This document shows positions 42,730 through 51,770 of a DNA stretch of 64,000 nucleotides, piece after piece (position 1 is the stretch's first letter; every line of letters starts with the position of its first letter). Made by a program: the position numbers and the translations under genes. The notes beneath the pieces are model-generated. The model searched no databases and was not told where the DNA came from. It worked only from the letters and a program-made list of their open reading frames with translations. The stretch is from the NCBI RefSeq assembly GCF_011300455.1, contig NZ_CP049869.1, positions 1,639,501-1,703,500 of the forward strand, written 5' to 3'. The stretch is from Sphingomonas piscis. GTDB taxonomy: Bacteria; Pseudomonadota; Alphaproteobacteria; Sphingomonadales; Sphingomonadaceae.

Positions 42730-44011
42730 TTAAAGCGACCAGCTCTTGATATCAGGGCGAAGCGCCGCCGGATCGATGGCGGAGCGAAGGTCGATGAAGA
42801 TGCCGCCATCCGAAATCCGTGCGCCGATCGCTTCACCGTCCAGCGAAGCATAATCCGCATGGGAAACGGCGAGGACCAAGGCGTGGAGATCGTGGAACTC
42901 GGAAAGGTCCGACAGTTCGACGCCGTAATGGTCGCGCACCTCGTCCGCACGCGCGAGCGGGTCGTGAACGATGGGGTGCAGGCCGAACGCGCGCAGTTCC
43001 TCGTAGATGTCGATGACCTTGGAGTTGCGGATGTCGGGGACATTCTCCTTAAAGGTGAAGCCCAGGATCCCGACACGCGCCCCTTGTAGCGGCAGCCCGT
43101 TGCTGGCCAGCATCTTCACCAATTTCTGTGCGACGAAGCAGCCCATGCCGTCGTTGATCCGGCGTCCGGACAGGATCACCTGCGGCTGGTAGCCGAGCTG
43201 CTCCGCTTTGGCAGTCAAGTAGTAGGGGTCGACGCCGATGCAGTGGCCGCCGACCAGGCCCGGATAGAATTTCAGGAAGTTCCACTTGGTACCTGCCGCG
43301 GCAAGCACGTCGGAGGTGCGGATGCCGACCAGGTCGCAGATTTTTCGAAATCTCGTTCATCAGGGCGATGTTGAGGTCGCGCTGTGTATTCTCGATGACC
43401 TTGGCGGCCTCCGCCACCTTGATCGATGGTGCACGGTGAATGCCGGCCTCGATGATGGACCCGTAGAGCGCGGCGACCCGTTCCAACGTCGCCTCGTCCT
43501 GACCGGACACGACCTTGGTGATCTTTTCGATGCGGTGCACCTTGTCGCCCGGATTGATCCGTTCGGGGCTGTAGCCAAGCGTGAAATCCTTGCCGCAAGT
43601 AAGGCCGGACGCTTTCTCCAGCGCGGGGGCGCAGATTTCCTCGGTCACTCCCGGATAGACGGTGCTTTCGAAGACGACGATCGCGCCAGCCGATAGCGCC
43701 GGGCCGATCAGCGCGCAGGCGGAGTGCAAAGCGCCGAAGTCGGGGCGGTTGGCGTCGTCGATCGGGGTGGGTACGGTGACGATATAGATGTCGTTCCCGG
43801 CAAGGCCGGCCGGCCGGTCCGAAAAGCGCAGGTCCGACGCCGCGAGCTCCTCGTGATCGACTTCGTAGGTCCAGTCCTCGCCGGCTTTCAGCGCGGCAAC
43901 ACGGGGCGCGGAAATGTCGAAGCCCAGCACGTCATGCTTGCGGGCCAATGCGACGGCGAGCGGCAGGCCGACGTAGCCAAGCCCGACAACGGCAACCTTT
44001 TCCCGAGTCAT
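42730..44011 (-). pseudogene. Nucleotide-sugar dehydrogenase (TviB/WbpO-type), frameshifted in an A5 run
   Basis: Starts at ATG 44011 ([20 protein letters not shown]). The frame is correct through [37 protein letters not shown] and [18 protein letters not shown]. Then a T5 run at 43341-43345 (A5 on the coding strand) has one base too many. In the next frame the protein resumes with [32 protein letters not shown] (catalytic Cys) and [16 protein letters not shown]. Removing one A restores about 426 residues. Enzymes of this type oxidise UDP-GlcNAc/GalNAc to the uronic acid for capsule or LPS. Probable sequencing error. Confidence 0.85.
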
Positions 44012-44046
44012 TGTTCGCTGCCGTCCCCAGCCCACGGTGAAGCGGC

Positions 44047-44075
44047 TGATTGGCTGGCAACCCAACAATTGTCAA
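44047..44075 (-). promoter_or_regulatory. Weak candidate promoter of the dehydrogenase gene
   Basis: On the minus strand a perfect TTGACA (44075-44070), a 17-base spacer and a poor -10 CAATCA (44052-44047), between the tRNA and the dehydrogenase ATG. Confidence 0.28.
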
Positions 44076-44080
44076 AGGAG

Positions 44081-44173
44081 TGGCGGAGACGGAGGGATTC
44101 GAACCCTCGGTACGGGAATCCCCCGTACGGCGGTTTAGCAAACCGCTGGTTTCAGCCACTCACCCACGTCTCC
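44081..44173 (-). tRNA. tRNA-Ser (anticodon GCU)
   Basis: 93 nt with an encoded CCA. The acceptor stem is GGAGACG/CGTCTCC (7 bp) with discriminator G. The anticodon arm reads GCGGTTTGCTAAACCGC, anticodon GCT. A long class II variable arm (CGTACGGGGGATTCCCGTACC) and the T-arm GAGGGTTCGAATCCCTC are present. Confidence 0.97.
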
Positions 44174-44192
44174 GGACAGCGGCAGAGGCGGG

Positions 44193-44221
44193 GCTATAGA
44201 GGGGCTTGCCCGGCGGTTCAA
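44193..44221 (-). promoter_or_regulatory. Sigma-70 promoter of tRNA-Ser(GCU)
   Basis: On the minus strand TTGAAC (44221-44216), a 17-base spacer and TATAGC (44198-44193), about 20 bp before the tRNA 5' end. It lies directly after the end of the epimerase gene. Confidence 0.55.
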
Positions 44222-44232
44222 CCGAGAAGCCG

Positions 44233-45117
44233 TCAGCGGGCGATTACCTCGAAGCGGCTCTCCAGAGTCATCGTCTCGCCCGGCTCCAGCACCTGGATGC
44301 CTAGCTTCGGCCAGTCCGCTTCCGGTGCGTTGAGCGCGGCATTGGCGTGAGTCACCGGCTCGGCAACGAAGAAGCCGCCCTGCGGCGGCGAATAGAGCTG
44401 GAAGAAGCGGGCTGTCGGCGAGGAGAAGGCGATGTCGAACGGCCATTCGGGGTCGCTGATCACCGTCCGCTGACCCCAGCCGCCGAAGCCGTGATCGAGA
44501 TCCTGGGCGCATACCTTGCGGTCGACCATGGAGAAGCGGCCTTCGGCGGGCACCTTCTCGACCGGCAGAACAAGCTCGTCGATGGTCCAGACCACGTCGA
44601 CCTTTGTGTCGAGCCGGGTCTCGGCACCGCAATGAAAGTAGGGGTGGTGGCCCAATCCGCACGGCATCGGCGTGTCGGCCTCGTTGGTGCAGCTCAGCCA
44701 GATGGTAAGCCCCTGCCCATCCAGTTCGAACAGCTGGCGCGCCGAGTAGGCCCACGGCCATTCGCCGGGCTGATAACGAAAGCCCAGCTCACACCGGCTC
44801 TCCTCCACTTGTTCGATGGACCAAGGCGATTTCCAGCCGTGACCGTGGAGCGGGCTCGGGTCCACGGCAGGGTCGGAAGTCAGGGCGATATGTCGGCCGC
44901 GGAAGTCGAAGCCATGGTTCTTGATGCGGTTGACCCATGGCAGCAGGGGGAAGCTGCCCATGTCCGTCACCTCCGTCCGGCCCGGCTCCGCACCGCGGAA
45001 CACAGGCCAGTCGCGGCCATCGACGCTGCAGGTGAAGTCGGCGATGCTGCCGCCGATTGCCGGGTTCAGCGTTAGGGTCAGCGGCCCTTTGGAGATGGTC
45101 GGTAGCGATTGAGACAT
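44233..45117 (-). CDS. Aldose 1-epimerase family protein
   Basis: 294 residues from ATG 45117. The fold is marked by the opening LNPAIGGSIADFTC, FPLLPWVNRI, the first His in PLHGHGWKSPW, the catalytic His region CGLGHHPYFHCG and the C-terminal GGFFVAEPVTHANAALN (Glu). GalM-type enzymes interconvert alpha and beta anomers; family members also act on other sugars. It stands alone, upstream of the tRNA-Ser gene. Confidence 0.85.
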   Translation of the reverse strand: MSQSLPTISKGPLTLTLNPAIGGSIADFTCSVDGRDWPVFRGAEPGRTEVTDMGSFPLLPWVNRIKNHGFDFRGRHIALTSDPAVDPSPLHGHGWKSPWSIEQVEESRCELGFRYQPGEWPWAYSARQLFELDGQGLTIWLSCTNEADTPMPCGLGHHPYFHCGAETRLDTKVDVVWTIDELVLPVEKVPAEGRFSMVDRKVCAQDLDHGFGGWGQRTVISDPEWPFDIAFSSPTARFFQLYSPPQGGFFVAEPVTHANAALNAPEADWPKLGIQVLEPGETMTLESRFEVIAR

Positions 45118-45250
45118 GGGAACCTGCACCTTTGGTTGCTTGTCGATTCAGTCTTCTGAAAGTTGGTTGGGGATAATTAGCGCTGATCCGGTTGCGCGAC
45201 GATTTGCACCAAGGTTAATCGCGAATCCGCCAGCTGGGGAGGGTTCTGGT

Positions 45251-45514
45251 ATGACGAGACGCGTAAAAGATTTTGTCGACATCAAGGATCACGCATCGCT
45301 TGACGACCTCATCGGCAGGTTGGTCGCGTTGCGCAACTCCCTTCCCGAAGATGCGAACGCCGAATTGCGGCTCCGCGGCGACGACGTGTTTGGCCGGAAA
45401 TTGTCCATCTCCTACCTGCGCGAGCTGACGGCGGAGGAGGCGGCCTGCGAGGAGCGCTACGCGCATCTGAATGCCGTACCTGGCAACGAGGAGGGCTGGC
45501 GGGACGTCGCCTGA
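45251..45514 (+). CDS. Hypothetical protein (87 aa)
   Basis: Starts at ATG 45251 with GGGAGGG nine bases upstream. Soluble, acidic, mostly helical (LDDLIGRLVALRNSLPEDAN; LRELTAEEAACEERYAHL). No known family. It ends 19 bp before the TonB-dependent receptor. Confidence 0.65.
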   Translation: MTRRVKDFVDIKDHASLDDLIGRLVALRNSLPEDANAELRLRGDDVFGRKLSISYLRELTAEEAACEERYAHLNAVPGNEEGWRDVA

Positions 45515-45533
45515 CCTACCATAGACGGCCTGC

Positions 45534-47546
45534 ATGATGCAGGCCTTACCACCGAACGAAGCACCCGCGATCATTGTCACCGGAACGGCCCTCCCGGCCG
45601 ATCCGGCGGAGCGCGTTCTCCAGTCCGAGCGGTTGAGCCGGCGGGAGCTGGACCGTGCCGCGGGGCAGCCGCTGGACCGCCTGCTTTCCCGCCTCGCCGG
45701 CGCGGAGCAGTTTCGGCGGTCCGACAGCCGGAGCGCCCACCCGACCAGCCAGGGACTGACAATCCGAAATCTCGGCGGCAATGCGGCAAGCCGGGCGCTC
45801 GTGCTGCTCGACGGCGTTCCTCAGGCCGACCCGTTCGGAGGCTGGATCGCCTGGCCGTCCATCGGTGCGTTGAGCCTTGGGGAGGCACGGCTGCTGCGTG
45901 GCGGCGGCAGTGTCACGTCCGGACCGGGTGCGCTCGCCGGAGTTCTCGAATTGTCGAGCCGTACAGGCCCGTCGACGATCGCCACTGTTGAAGCCGGAAG
46001 CCGGCGGTCGCTGGAAGGCGAGATGTTGGTCGCGCGGGATGTCGGCAGCGGGTCGCTTGCACTCTCGTTACGAGGCAGCCGAAGCGACGGTTTCGTTCCG
46101 ATCGTCGCGGAACGCCGGGGCGCTGCGGACCGGCCGGCTCCCTTCCGCACCGGCTCGGCGCGCCTGCGCTGGACTGCCGCCATAGGTCCGACCCAAGAGC
46201 TGCAGGCGAACCTGGCGACCTTCACGGACCAGCGCGAACGCGGTCTCGAATTGACCGATAACCGGACCCGCGGCACCGATCTTTCTCTGCGGCTGGTGTC
46301 GCGCGGCCAGATTCCCTGGGCGGCTACGCTTTACGCGCAGGCGCGTAACTTCCAGAGCAGCTTCGCCGGCACGGATGCAGCGCGCACTGCGGCGCGCCGG
46401 ACCAGCCTTCAATATGACGTCCCCGCTTCCGCGATCGGCTGGAGCGCCGAGGTTCGCCCTCATCTCGGCTCTGGCCTGGAAGCCCGGCTCGGCATCGATG
46501 GGCGACGGGCTGCCGGGATGTCGAAGGAATATGCCTCTTATGTCGGCAATGCGCCGACGCGGGATCGGGAGGCGGGCGGTCGACAGTCCAATGCCGGCTT
46601 TTTCGGCGAGTTGACGTCGCTCTCGGGGCCCGTGACCCTGACAGCTTCCGCTCGCGCGGATCATTGGCGCATTTTCGACGGCCAATTGGTCGAACGCAGC
46701 ATCGCAACAGGCTTGCCGCTCGTGGATCAGCAATTCGCGTCCCGCTCCGGATGGCTGCCGACCGCACGGGCGGGAACGGCGCTTCGACTCGACCCACGAT
46801 GGTCGATCAGAGCCGCGGCTTACGCGGGTTGGCGGCAGCCGACGTTGAACGAGCTCTTCCGGCCATTCCGCGCCGGAAGCGATGCCACGGCGGCCAATGC
46901 CGAGCTCAAGCCGGAGCGGCTGCGCGGCGTGGAGGCGGGTATCGACGGGCGAAGCGGTCCCTGGTCGATCGCTGCGACCCTGTTTGCCAACCGGCTCCGC
47001 GACGCGATTGCCAATGTGACGCTTGGCATTGGCCCTGGATCCTTCCCGGGCGTGGGTGTCGTCGGGGCGGGCGGTGCCTATCGCCAGCGGCAGAACCTTT
47101 CCGCGATCCGCTCCCGCGGCGCTGAGGTCACGGCCGGCTGGAGGGAAGGTCCCTGGCATGTCGATGCAGGATTGTCCCTGTCCAGTGCGCGGGTGGTTGC
47201 ATCGGGCTCGGCGGCGGCGCTTGACGGGCGCCGCCCCGCTCAGTCGCCCGCACTATCGACGAATCTGGGTGCCGGCTGGATAGACGGGAGCCGATCGCTC
47301 AATGTCGACTTCAATTACGAAAGCGCGCGGTTCGAAGACGATCTCAACAGCCTGAAGCTGCCGCGAAGCTTCACGGTCGATGTGGATGGGGAATGGCCGC
47401 TTGCCGATGCCGTGAACGTATCCTTGCGCGTCGAAAATCTGCTGAACCGTCGGGTCGTGGCTGCGCTCGCCGTCAACGACGTTCAAGAGCGGGCAATGCC
47501 GCGTACGGTGTGGCTGGGACTGAAGCTGAAGCCGCGCCTGCGCTAA
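45534..47546 (+). CDS. TonB-dependent receptor
   Basis: 670 residues. The plug begins almost at once (APAIIVTGTALPADP as a TonB-box-like segment, then LTIRNLGGNAASRALVLLDG and VPQADPFGGWIAWPSI). The barrel ends with FTVDVDGEWPLADAVNVSLR and VENLLNRR..., and a C-terminal aromatic-poor WLGLKLKPRLR. The size and plug fit vitamin B12/siderophore-type receptors, ligand unknown. Odd: no signal peptide is encoded; the frame has a stop 12 bp before the start and only MMQALPPNE precedes the plug. Confidence 0.87.
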   Translation: MMQALPPNEAPAIIVTGTALPADPAERVLQSERLSRRELDRAAGQPLDRLLSRLAGAEQFRRSDSRSAHPTSQGLTIRNLGGNAASRALVLLDGVPQADPFGGWIAWPSIGALSLGEARLLRGGGSVTSGPGALAGVLELSSRTGPSTIATVEAGSRRSLEGEMLVARDVGSGSLALSLRGSRSDGFVPIVAERRGAADRPAPFRTGSARLRWTAAIGPTQELQANLATFTDQRERGLELTDNRTRGTDLSLRLVSRGQIPWAATLYAQARNFQSSFAGTDAARTAARRTSLQYDVPASAIGWSAEVRPHLGSGLEARLGIDGRRAAGMSKEYASYVGNAPTRDREAGGRQSNAGFFGELTSLSGPVTLTASARADHWRIFDGQLVERSIATGLPLVDQQFASRSGWLPTARAGTALRLDPRWSIRAAAYAGWRQPTLNELFRPFRAGSDATAANAELKPERLRGVEAGIDGRSGPWSIAATLFANRLRDAIANVTLGIGPGSFPGVGVVGAGGAYRQRQNLSAIRSRGAEVTAGWREGPWHVDAGLSLSSARVVASGSAAALDGRRPAQSPALSTNLGAGWIDGSRSLNVDFNYESARFEDDLNSLKLPRSFTVDVDGEWPLADAVNVSLRVENLLNRRVVAALAVNDVQERAMPRTVWLGLKLKPRLR

Positions 47547-47695
47547 AAACGTGTGATGCCGCAGCGATCGGATGCGCGCTTTTCGTAATCCTGCGCCATC
47601 TGCATAAACATCGTCTTCAGACGCACGTCACGTTCACTTTCCGCCATCCGGCGGCAGCGGCTTGCAAAATCGCGGAGCATGGTAACGTCGGGCAT
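47543..47695 (-). CDS. Small alphaproteobacterial protein (50 aa)
   Basis: Begins at ATG 47695 with AGGAGG nine bases upstream. The sequence pattern MPDVTMLRDFASRCRRMAES...MFMQMAQDYEKRA is an amphipathic, two-helix protein typical of many short alphaproteobacterial hypotheticals. Function unknown. Tail-to-tail overlap of 4 bp with the TonB-dependent receptor. Confidence 0.65.
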   Translation of the reverse strand: MPDVTMLRDFASRCRRMAESERDVRLKTMFMQMAQDYEKRASDRCGITRF

Positions 47696-47869
47696 CGCCA
47701 GGATCCTCCTCGTCAATGCAACTAGGTGAGGATCGCTGCCCACATCTTAAATCATATGTCCGATTCAGACCCAATTTTCCGGCGGCAAACCATTGAGTTT
47801 GCTGGGATGAGCACAGCGGCGTTCGGCGCAATTCATCCGCATGTCGGGTCGGCACTGGACGCAAGGTGA

Positions 47870-47960
47870 TGGCGGAGCGGGAGGGATTCGAACCCTCGAT
47901 ACGGTTTTGCCGTATACTCACTTTCCAGGCGAGCGCCTTCGACCACTCGGCCACCGCTCC
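47870..47960 (-). tRNA. tRNA-Ser (anticodon GGA)
   Basis: 91 nt with an encoded CCA. Acceptor stem GGAGCGG/CCGCTCC, discriminator G. The anticodon arm is CTCGCCTGGAAAGTGAG, anticodon GGA. It has a long variable arm (TATACGGCAAAACCGTAT) and T-arm GAGGGTTCGAATCCCTC. The T-arm is the same as in the GCU isoacceptor 3.7 kb away. Confidence 0.97.
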
Positions 47961-48097
47961 GCATATCCCGTTCGTCGATGCACTGCACCGGCGTGAATCG
48001 GGTGTTCAACCAGACGCCTGGAAGGGCAGCCCTTTAGGCATGCCTGGGCCTGGGGGCAACCTTGCCGGTGTGCGCCACTTGCCGCATTGAAGCGCCC

Positions 48098-48493
48098 ATG
48101 CGCACGTTCGGCCCACCGCCAAGCCTTGAGGAGCTGGATGCGCTGGCTCGCGCAGCGCTGACGAGCTTGCCGCCGATCTTCGCCGGGCACCTGCGCGACG
48201 TCGTCCTGCTGGTCGAGGATTTTGCGGATGAGGAGACGTTGCGCTCCGTGGGTCTCGAGGAGCCTTTTGAGCTCACCGGCATCTACGAGGGCGTGCCGCT
48301 TGGCGACAAATCTGTCGAGGCGACCGGTGGTGTACCCGACCGCATCCGTCTGTTCAGGCGCCCGATCCTGGATGAATGGGCAGATGGCGGCGAGCGATTG
48401 GAGGTGCTGGTCAGGCACGTGCTGATCCATGAGGTGGGCCATCACTTCGGCCTGTCGGACGACGATATGCACGCGATCGAGGAACAGGCGTGA
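48098..48493 (+). CDS. Metallopeptidase family protein (zincin-like, DUF1025-type)
   Basis: 131 residues from ATG 48098. The zincin motif is VLIHEVGHHFGLSDDDM (HExxH, with the third ligand likely the downstream Asp). RIRLFRRPILDEWADG is the family segment before it. Small cytosolic proteins of this family occur widely in actinobacteria and alphaproteobacteria without known substrates. The stop overlaps the ccmA start by 4 bp. Confidence 0.85.
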   Translation: MRTFGPPPSLEELDALARAALTSLPPIFAGHLRDVVLLVEDFADEETLRSVGLEEPFELTGIYEGVPLGDKSVEATGGVPDRIRLFRRPILDEWADGGERLEVLVRHVLIHEVGHHFGLSDDDMHAIEEQA

Positions 48494-49059
48494 CGTCGCC
48501 ATTGCTTCGCTTCAGCGACGTTGCACTTGTGCGGGGCGGGCGCCTGCTGTTCGAGCGATTGAGCTTCGATCTGTTGCCCGGTGGCGCGGTGCAGGTGCTT
48601 GGGCCGAACGGCATCGGTAAATCTAGCCTGATCCGCCTTGCCGCAGGGCTTCTCACACCGACGGAAGGAACGGTCGACGCCGTCAACTTGGCGCTCTCCG
48701 ACGATAAAGTCGCACTCGATCGCGAACTCCCGCTCGGCCGAGCGCTGGCCTTCTGGGCCAAGGGGCGCGGACCGGATGAACAATCGGCCGCGCTGCGCTT
48801 GTTCGATCTCCAGGGCCTGGTTGAAGTCCCCGTACGCCTGTTGTCGACCGGTCAGTTGAAGCGGGCAGGTCTGGCTCGGGCTGCATTGTCCAGCGCTCCA
48901 CTGTGGCTGTTGGACGAGCCGCTCAACGGTCTGGATCAGGATAGCGCGGAACGCCTCGACCATGCCGTGGCGATGCATCGGCAAAGTGGCGGCGCGGTGC
49001 TTGCCGCCTCGCACGTGCCGCTGGGCGGTGCATGGACGCGGCTGGAGCTGGCGGCGTGA
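48490..49059 (+). CDS. ccmA: Heme exporter ATP-binding protein CcmA
   Basis: 189-residue short ABC ATPase. Walker A GPNGIGKSSL; signature LSTGQLKRAGLARA (a CcmA-like deviation from LSGGQ); Walker B LWLLDEPLNGLD; switch His in ASHVPL. The length is typical of CcmA. It powers the CcmABCD system of cytochrome c maturation. Overlaps ccmB by 4 bp (GTGA). Confidence 0.92.
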   Translation: MTSPLLRFSDVALVRGGRLLFERLSFDLLPGGAVQVLGPNGIGKSSLIRLAAGLLTPTEGTVDAVNLALSDDKVALDRELPLGRALAFWAKGRGPDEQSAALRLFDLQGLVEVPVRLLSTGQLKRAGLARAALSSAPLWLLDEPLNGLDQDSAERLDHAVAMHRQSGGAVLAASHVPLGGAWTRLELAA

Positions 49060-49693
49060 TCAGGGCCCTCATCGCCCGCGACCTGCGGCGCGCCCTCACG
49101 GGCGCCGCGTGGCTGCCCGCAGCATTCTTTCTGCTGGTTGCGACGTTGGTCCCGTTTGCGGTCGGTCCTGACCCTCGCCTGCTTGGGCGCATAGGATCGG
49201 GGACATTGTGGATCGCTGCGCTGACCGCTGCACTGCTCCCGATCGAACGGCTGATCGACCCGGATCGGGCGGACGGCGTCCTCGATCAGCTGAAGCTGCA
49301 CGGCCTGGCGGACGAGAGCATTGCCGCCGCCAAGATTTGTGCGCACTGGCTGGGGTTCGGCCCGCCCTTATTAATAGCAGCAGTGGTCGCCGCCGGCCTG
49401 CTGGAGCTTCCGGCCCAGCTGCTTGGACCTACCCTACTGGCCCTCGCCATTGGGACCCCGGCGCTGGCGGCACTTGCCGTCGCTGTGGCAGCCTTGACGG
49501 CGGGCTTGCCGCGCGCCGGCGCACTGGCCGGGCTGCTGCTTCTGCCGCTTGCCGTGCCGTTGCTGATCTTCGGCGCCGCGGCAAGTGGGGATGACGGGTC
49601 GGGGCATTGCTGCTCGAGAGCGCGGTCGCAGTGCTGATCGTCGCGGGCGCCCCGTTCGTCACCGCTGCCGCAATCCGAGCCGCGCGAAGCTAG
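49056..49693 (+). pseudogene. ccmB: Heme exporter membrane protein CcmB, 3' end frameshifted in a G4 run
   Basis: Starts at GTG 49056 and reads as an integral membrane protein (LPAAFFLLVATLVPFAVGP, SGTLWIAALTAALLPIERL, DPDRADGVLDQL). The frame holds to about residue 182 (FGAAASGDDGSG). There a G run at 49602-49605 is one base short; with one more G the tail reads ALLLESAVAVLIVAGAPFVT and ends at the TAG at 49691-49693 (about 212 residues, normal for CcmB). ccmC and later genes do not follow; a convergent methyltransferase does. Probable sequencing error. Confidence 0.85.
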
Positions 49694-50553
49694 TCGCGGC
49701 TCCAGCGGGCGAAGATGGCAGTGGGAAGGAGGAGGCCACGCGCTTCCTCTCGGACCGCCATCTCGCCAACCTCGACGCTGCCGCCGAGATCGGCAAGTGC
49801 CTGCCGCACCAACTCGCCGATGGCGATCGCCGACATTCGCACTGCATAGACCGTCAAGACGAGGAAACGGCTGTTGTCGTCCAGCAGCTTTCGGCAGTCC
49901 GTGAGGAGCGACGCGAGATTCTGTTCGAGGCGCCACACCTCGCCCTCCGGACCGCGCCCGAATTTGGGCGGATCCAGCAGGATCCCGTCGTAGCGCCGCT
50001 CCCGTCGAACCTCGCGGGCGGTGAACTTCGCCGCATCGTCGACGATCCAGCGGATGGGATTGCCCGACAAACCTGACAGCTCGGCATTTCGGCGCCCTGC
50101 CTCAACCGATTTTTTGGAAGCGTCGACGTGGACCAACCTGCCGCCCGCGGCACTGAGGATCAGGCTGCCCACGCCCGTATAGCCGAACAGGTTGAGGATG
50201 TCGGTGCCGTCGGCCCGCGCGCTCATCCAATCCCATTGGGGCGCCATGTCTGGGAAGAAGGCGAGGTGGCGAAACGGCGTCAGCGACGCGTTGAAGCGAA
50301 CGGCGCCGCGTTCCAGCGGCCACTCGCGGGCTACCGGGCGATGGTGGACCCAGCGCCCTCCGCCCTCCTCGTCAGCACCGGGCAGAAAGGTGGCGTGGGG
50401 GTCCCAGTCCGAATTCGCCGGCGCCCACATCGCCTGCGGTTCGGGGCGGACGACACGCACGTCGCCGTAGCGCTCATACTTGCGTCCATCGCCGCAATCG
50501 ATCAGCCCATAGTCGGCCCAGGGTTCGGCGATGATGGTGGACAGTGCGCTCAT
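49690..50553 (-). CDS. Class I SAM-dependent methyltransferase (RlmI-like)
   Basis: 287 residues. SAM-binding motif ILNLFGYTGVGSLILSAAGG; VHVDASKKSVEAGRRNAEL is motif II; the catalytic-type motif is ILLDPPKFGRGPEGEVW. This matches the RlmI/23S rRNA cytosine methyltransferase group without its PUA domain. Target not proven. It overlaps the M16 peptidase stop by 4 bp (ATGA) and is the last gene of the cytochrome-oxidase-assembly operon. Confidence 0.82.
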   Translation of the reverse strand: MSALSTIIAEPWADYGLIDCGDGRKYERYGDVRVVRPEPQAMWAPANSDWDPHATFLPGADEEGGGRWVHHRPVAREWPLERGAVRFNASLTPFRHLAFFPDMAPQWDWMSARADGTDILNLFGYTGVGSLILSAAGGRLVHVDASKKSVEAGRRNAELSGLSGNPIRWIVDDAAKFTAREVRRERRYDGILLDPPKFGRGPEGEVWRLEQNLASLLTDCRKLLDDNSRFLVLTVYAVRMSAIAIGELVRQALADLGGSVEVGEMAVREEARGLLLPTAIFARWSRD

Positions 50554-51770
50554 GCGGCGCGGGCTGCGGGCATGCCGATCGTCGCCCGCGCCATCGGACC
50601 GGACAGAAGGTCTGCCGCCGCTTCCCCCAATTGGTCGAGAGTAACGGCATCAAGCTCCGCCAGAACCTCGTCGACGCTCTTCACCCGTCCGTAGGTCGCG
50701 AGCTGCCGCGCGGCATAGCCAGCGCGTCCCCAGCTGGTCTCGAGATTCATCAGCAGCCCGGCGCGCGCCTGGTTGCGGGCGCGGCTCAGCTCCCGCTCGG
50801 TGATATCGGAAGCTGCGGCGGCGATAACATCGCTTATCAGTTGTGCCGCGGCTGGACCGTCGCGCCGTGCCGTGGCGGCATGGACGTAGAAGATGCCGGT
50901 CTCCCGGTAGGATTGCAGCGATGCGCTGACCGAATAGGCGAGGCCGCGCTGCTCGCGAACCTCCTGGAACAGGCGGGAGGATGCGCCGCCGCCGACGATG
51001 TCCGCGAATAATCGGGCGGGAAGCGCTTGCGGCGTGCCGATAGCAGGACCTTCGAAGGCGAACGTCAGGTGAGCCTGCTCGCTCGGCGTTCGGCCGACGC
51101 GAGTTCCGCCGGTGAAGCTCGCGAGTTCACCCGTCGGGTCGACGGCGCTGGGGAGGGGTGAGAAAAGGCGCTCCGCGGCGGCAGTGACCTCGTCATGATC
51201 GACCTTTCCGGCCACGGACAGGATCAGCCGGTCGCCGCTGTAATGGCGGTCGCGCCACTGCCGGAGGTCGTCGGCGCTGATCGCATTGACGCTGGCTTCG
51301 GACCCGAGGATCGATCGTCCGAGCGGCTGGTCGGCGAATGCGGCGGACCAGAGTTCGTCGAAGATGATGTCGGAGGGAGTGTCCTCGGCCTCTGCCAACT
51401 CTTGCAGAACAACCTGCTTCTCCCGATCGAGATCCTCGGCGTTGAAGTGGGGGCGGACGATGAGGTCGGCGAGCAGCTCCAGCGCCAAGGGCACATGCTC
51501 CGCCATGACCGAGGCCGTGAAGCTGGTCGCGTCGCGTTCGGTGCAGGCGTTGAGCTCGCCGCCGACGTCCTCGATCGCCTCGCTGATCTCACGCGCCGAG
51601 CGGGTTCCCGCACCCTTGAACACCATATGTTCGTACAGGTGGGCCATGCCGTTGAGCGCCGCAGGTTCATGCTGAGAGCCGCAGTCGGCGAGCAGGGTAA
51701 GGGCGGCGGTTTCAACGCCCGGCATGGATTGCGTGCAGACGGTAAGGCCGTTGCTGAGCTTGGTGATCAT
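50550..51770 (-). CDS. M16 family zinc peptidase
   Basis: 406 residues from ATG 51770. The inverted zinc motif HxxEH is present as AHLYEHMVFKG, with the third ligand Glu in DVGGELNACTERD/ATSFTASV. The second half contains the inactive-type domain (GGGASSRLFQEVREQRGLAYSVS). Related to mitochondrial processing peptidase beta-like enzymes of alphaproteobacteria. Start overlaps the SURF1 stop, stop overlaps the methyltransferase. Confidence 0.9.
   Translation of the reverse strand: MITKLSNGLTVCTQSMPGVETAALTLLADCGSQHEPAALNGMAHLYEHMVFKGAGTRSAREISEAIEDVGGELNACTERDATSFTASVMAEHVPLALELLADLIVRPHFNAEDLDREKQVVLQELAEAEDTPSDIIFDELWSAAFADQPLGRSILGSEASVNAISADDLRQWRDRHYSGDRLILSVAGKVDHDEVTAAAERLFSPLPSAVDPTGELASFTGGTRVGRTPSEQAHLTFAFEGPAIGTPQALPARLFADIVGGGASSRLFQEVREQRGLAYSVSASLQSYRETGIFYVHAATARRDGPAAAQLISDVIAAAASDITERELSRARNQARAGLLMNLETSWGRAGYAARQLATYGRVKSVDEVLAELDAVTLDQLGEAAADLLSGPMARATIGMPAARAA

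Noticed and set aside
45119..45145. GGAAC in the interval before the 87-residue hypothetical gene.
   Set aside because: No CGTT at 16-17 bases; not an EcfG site.
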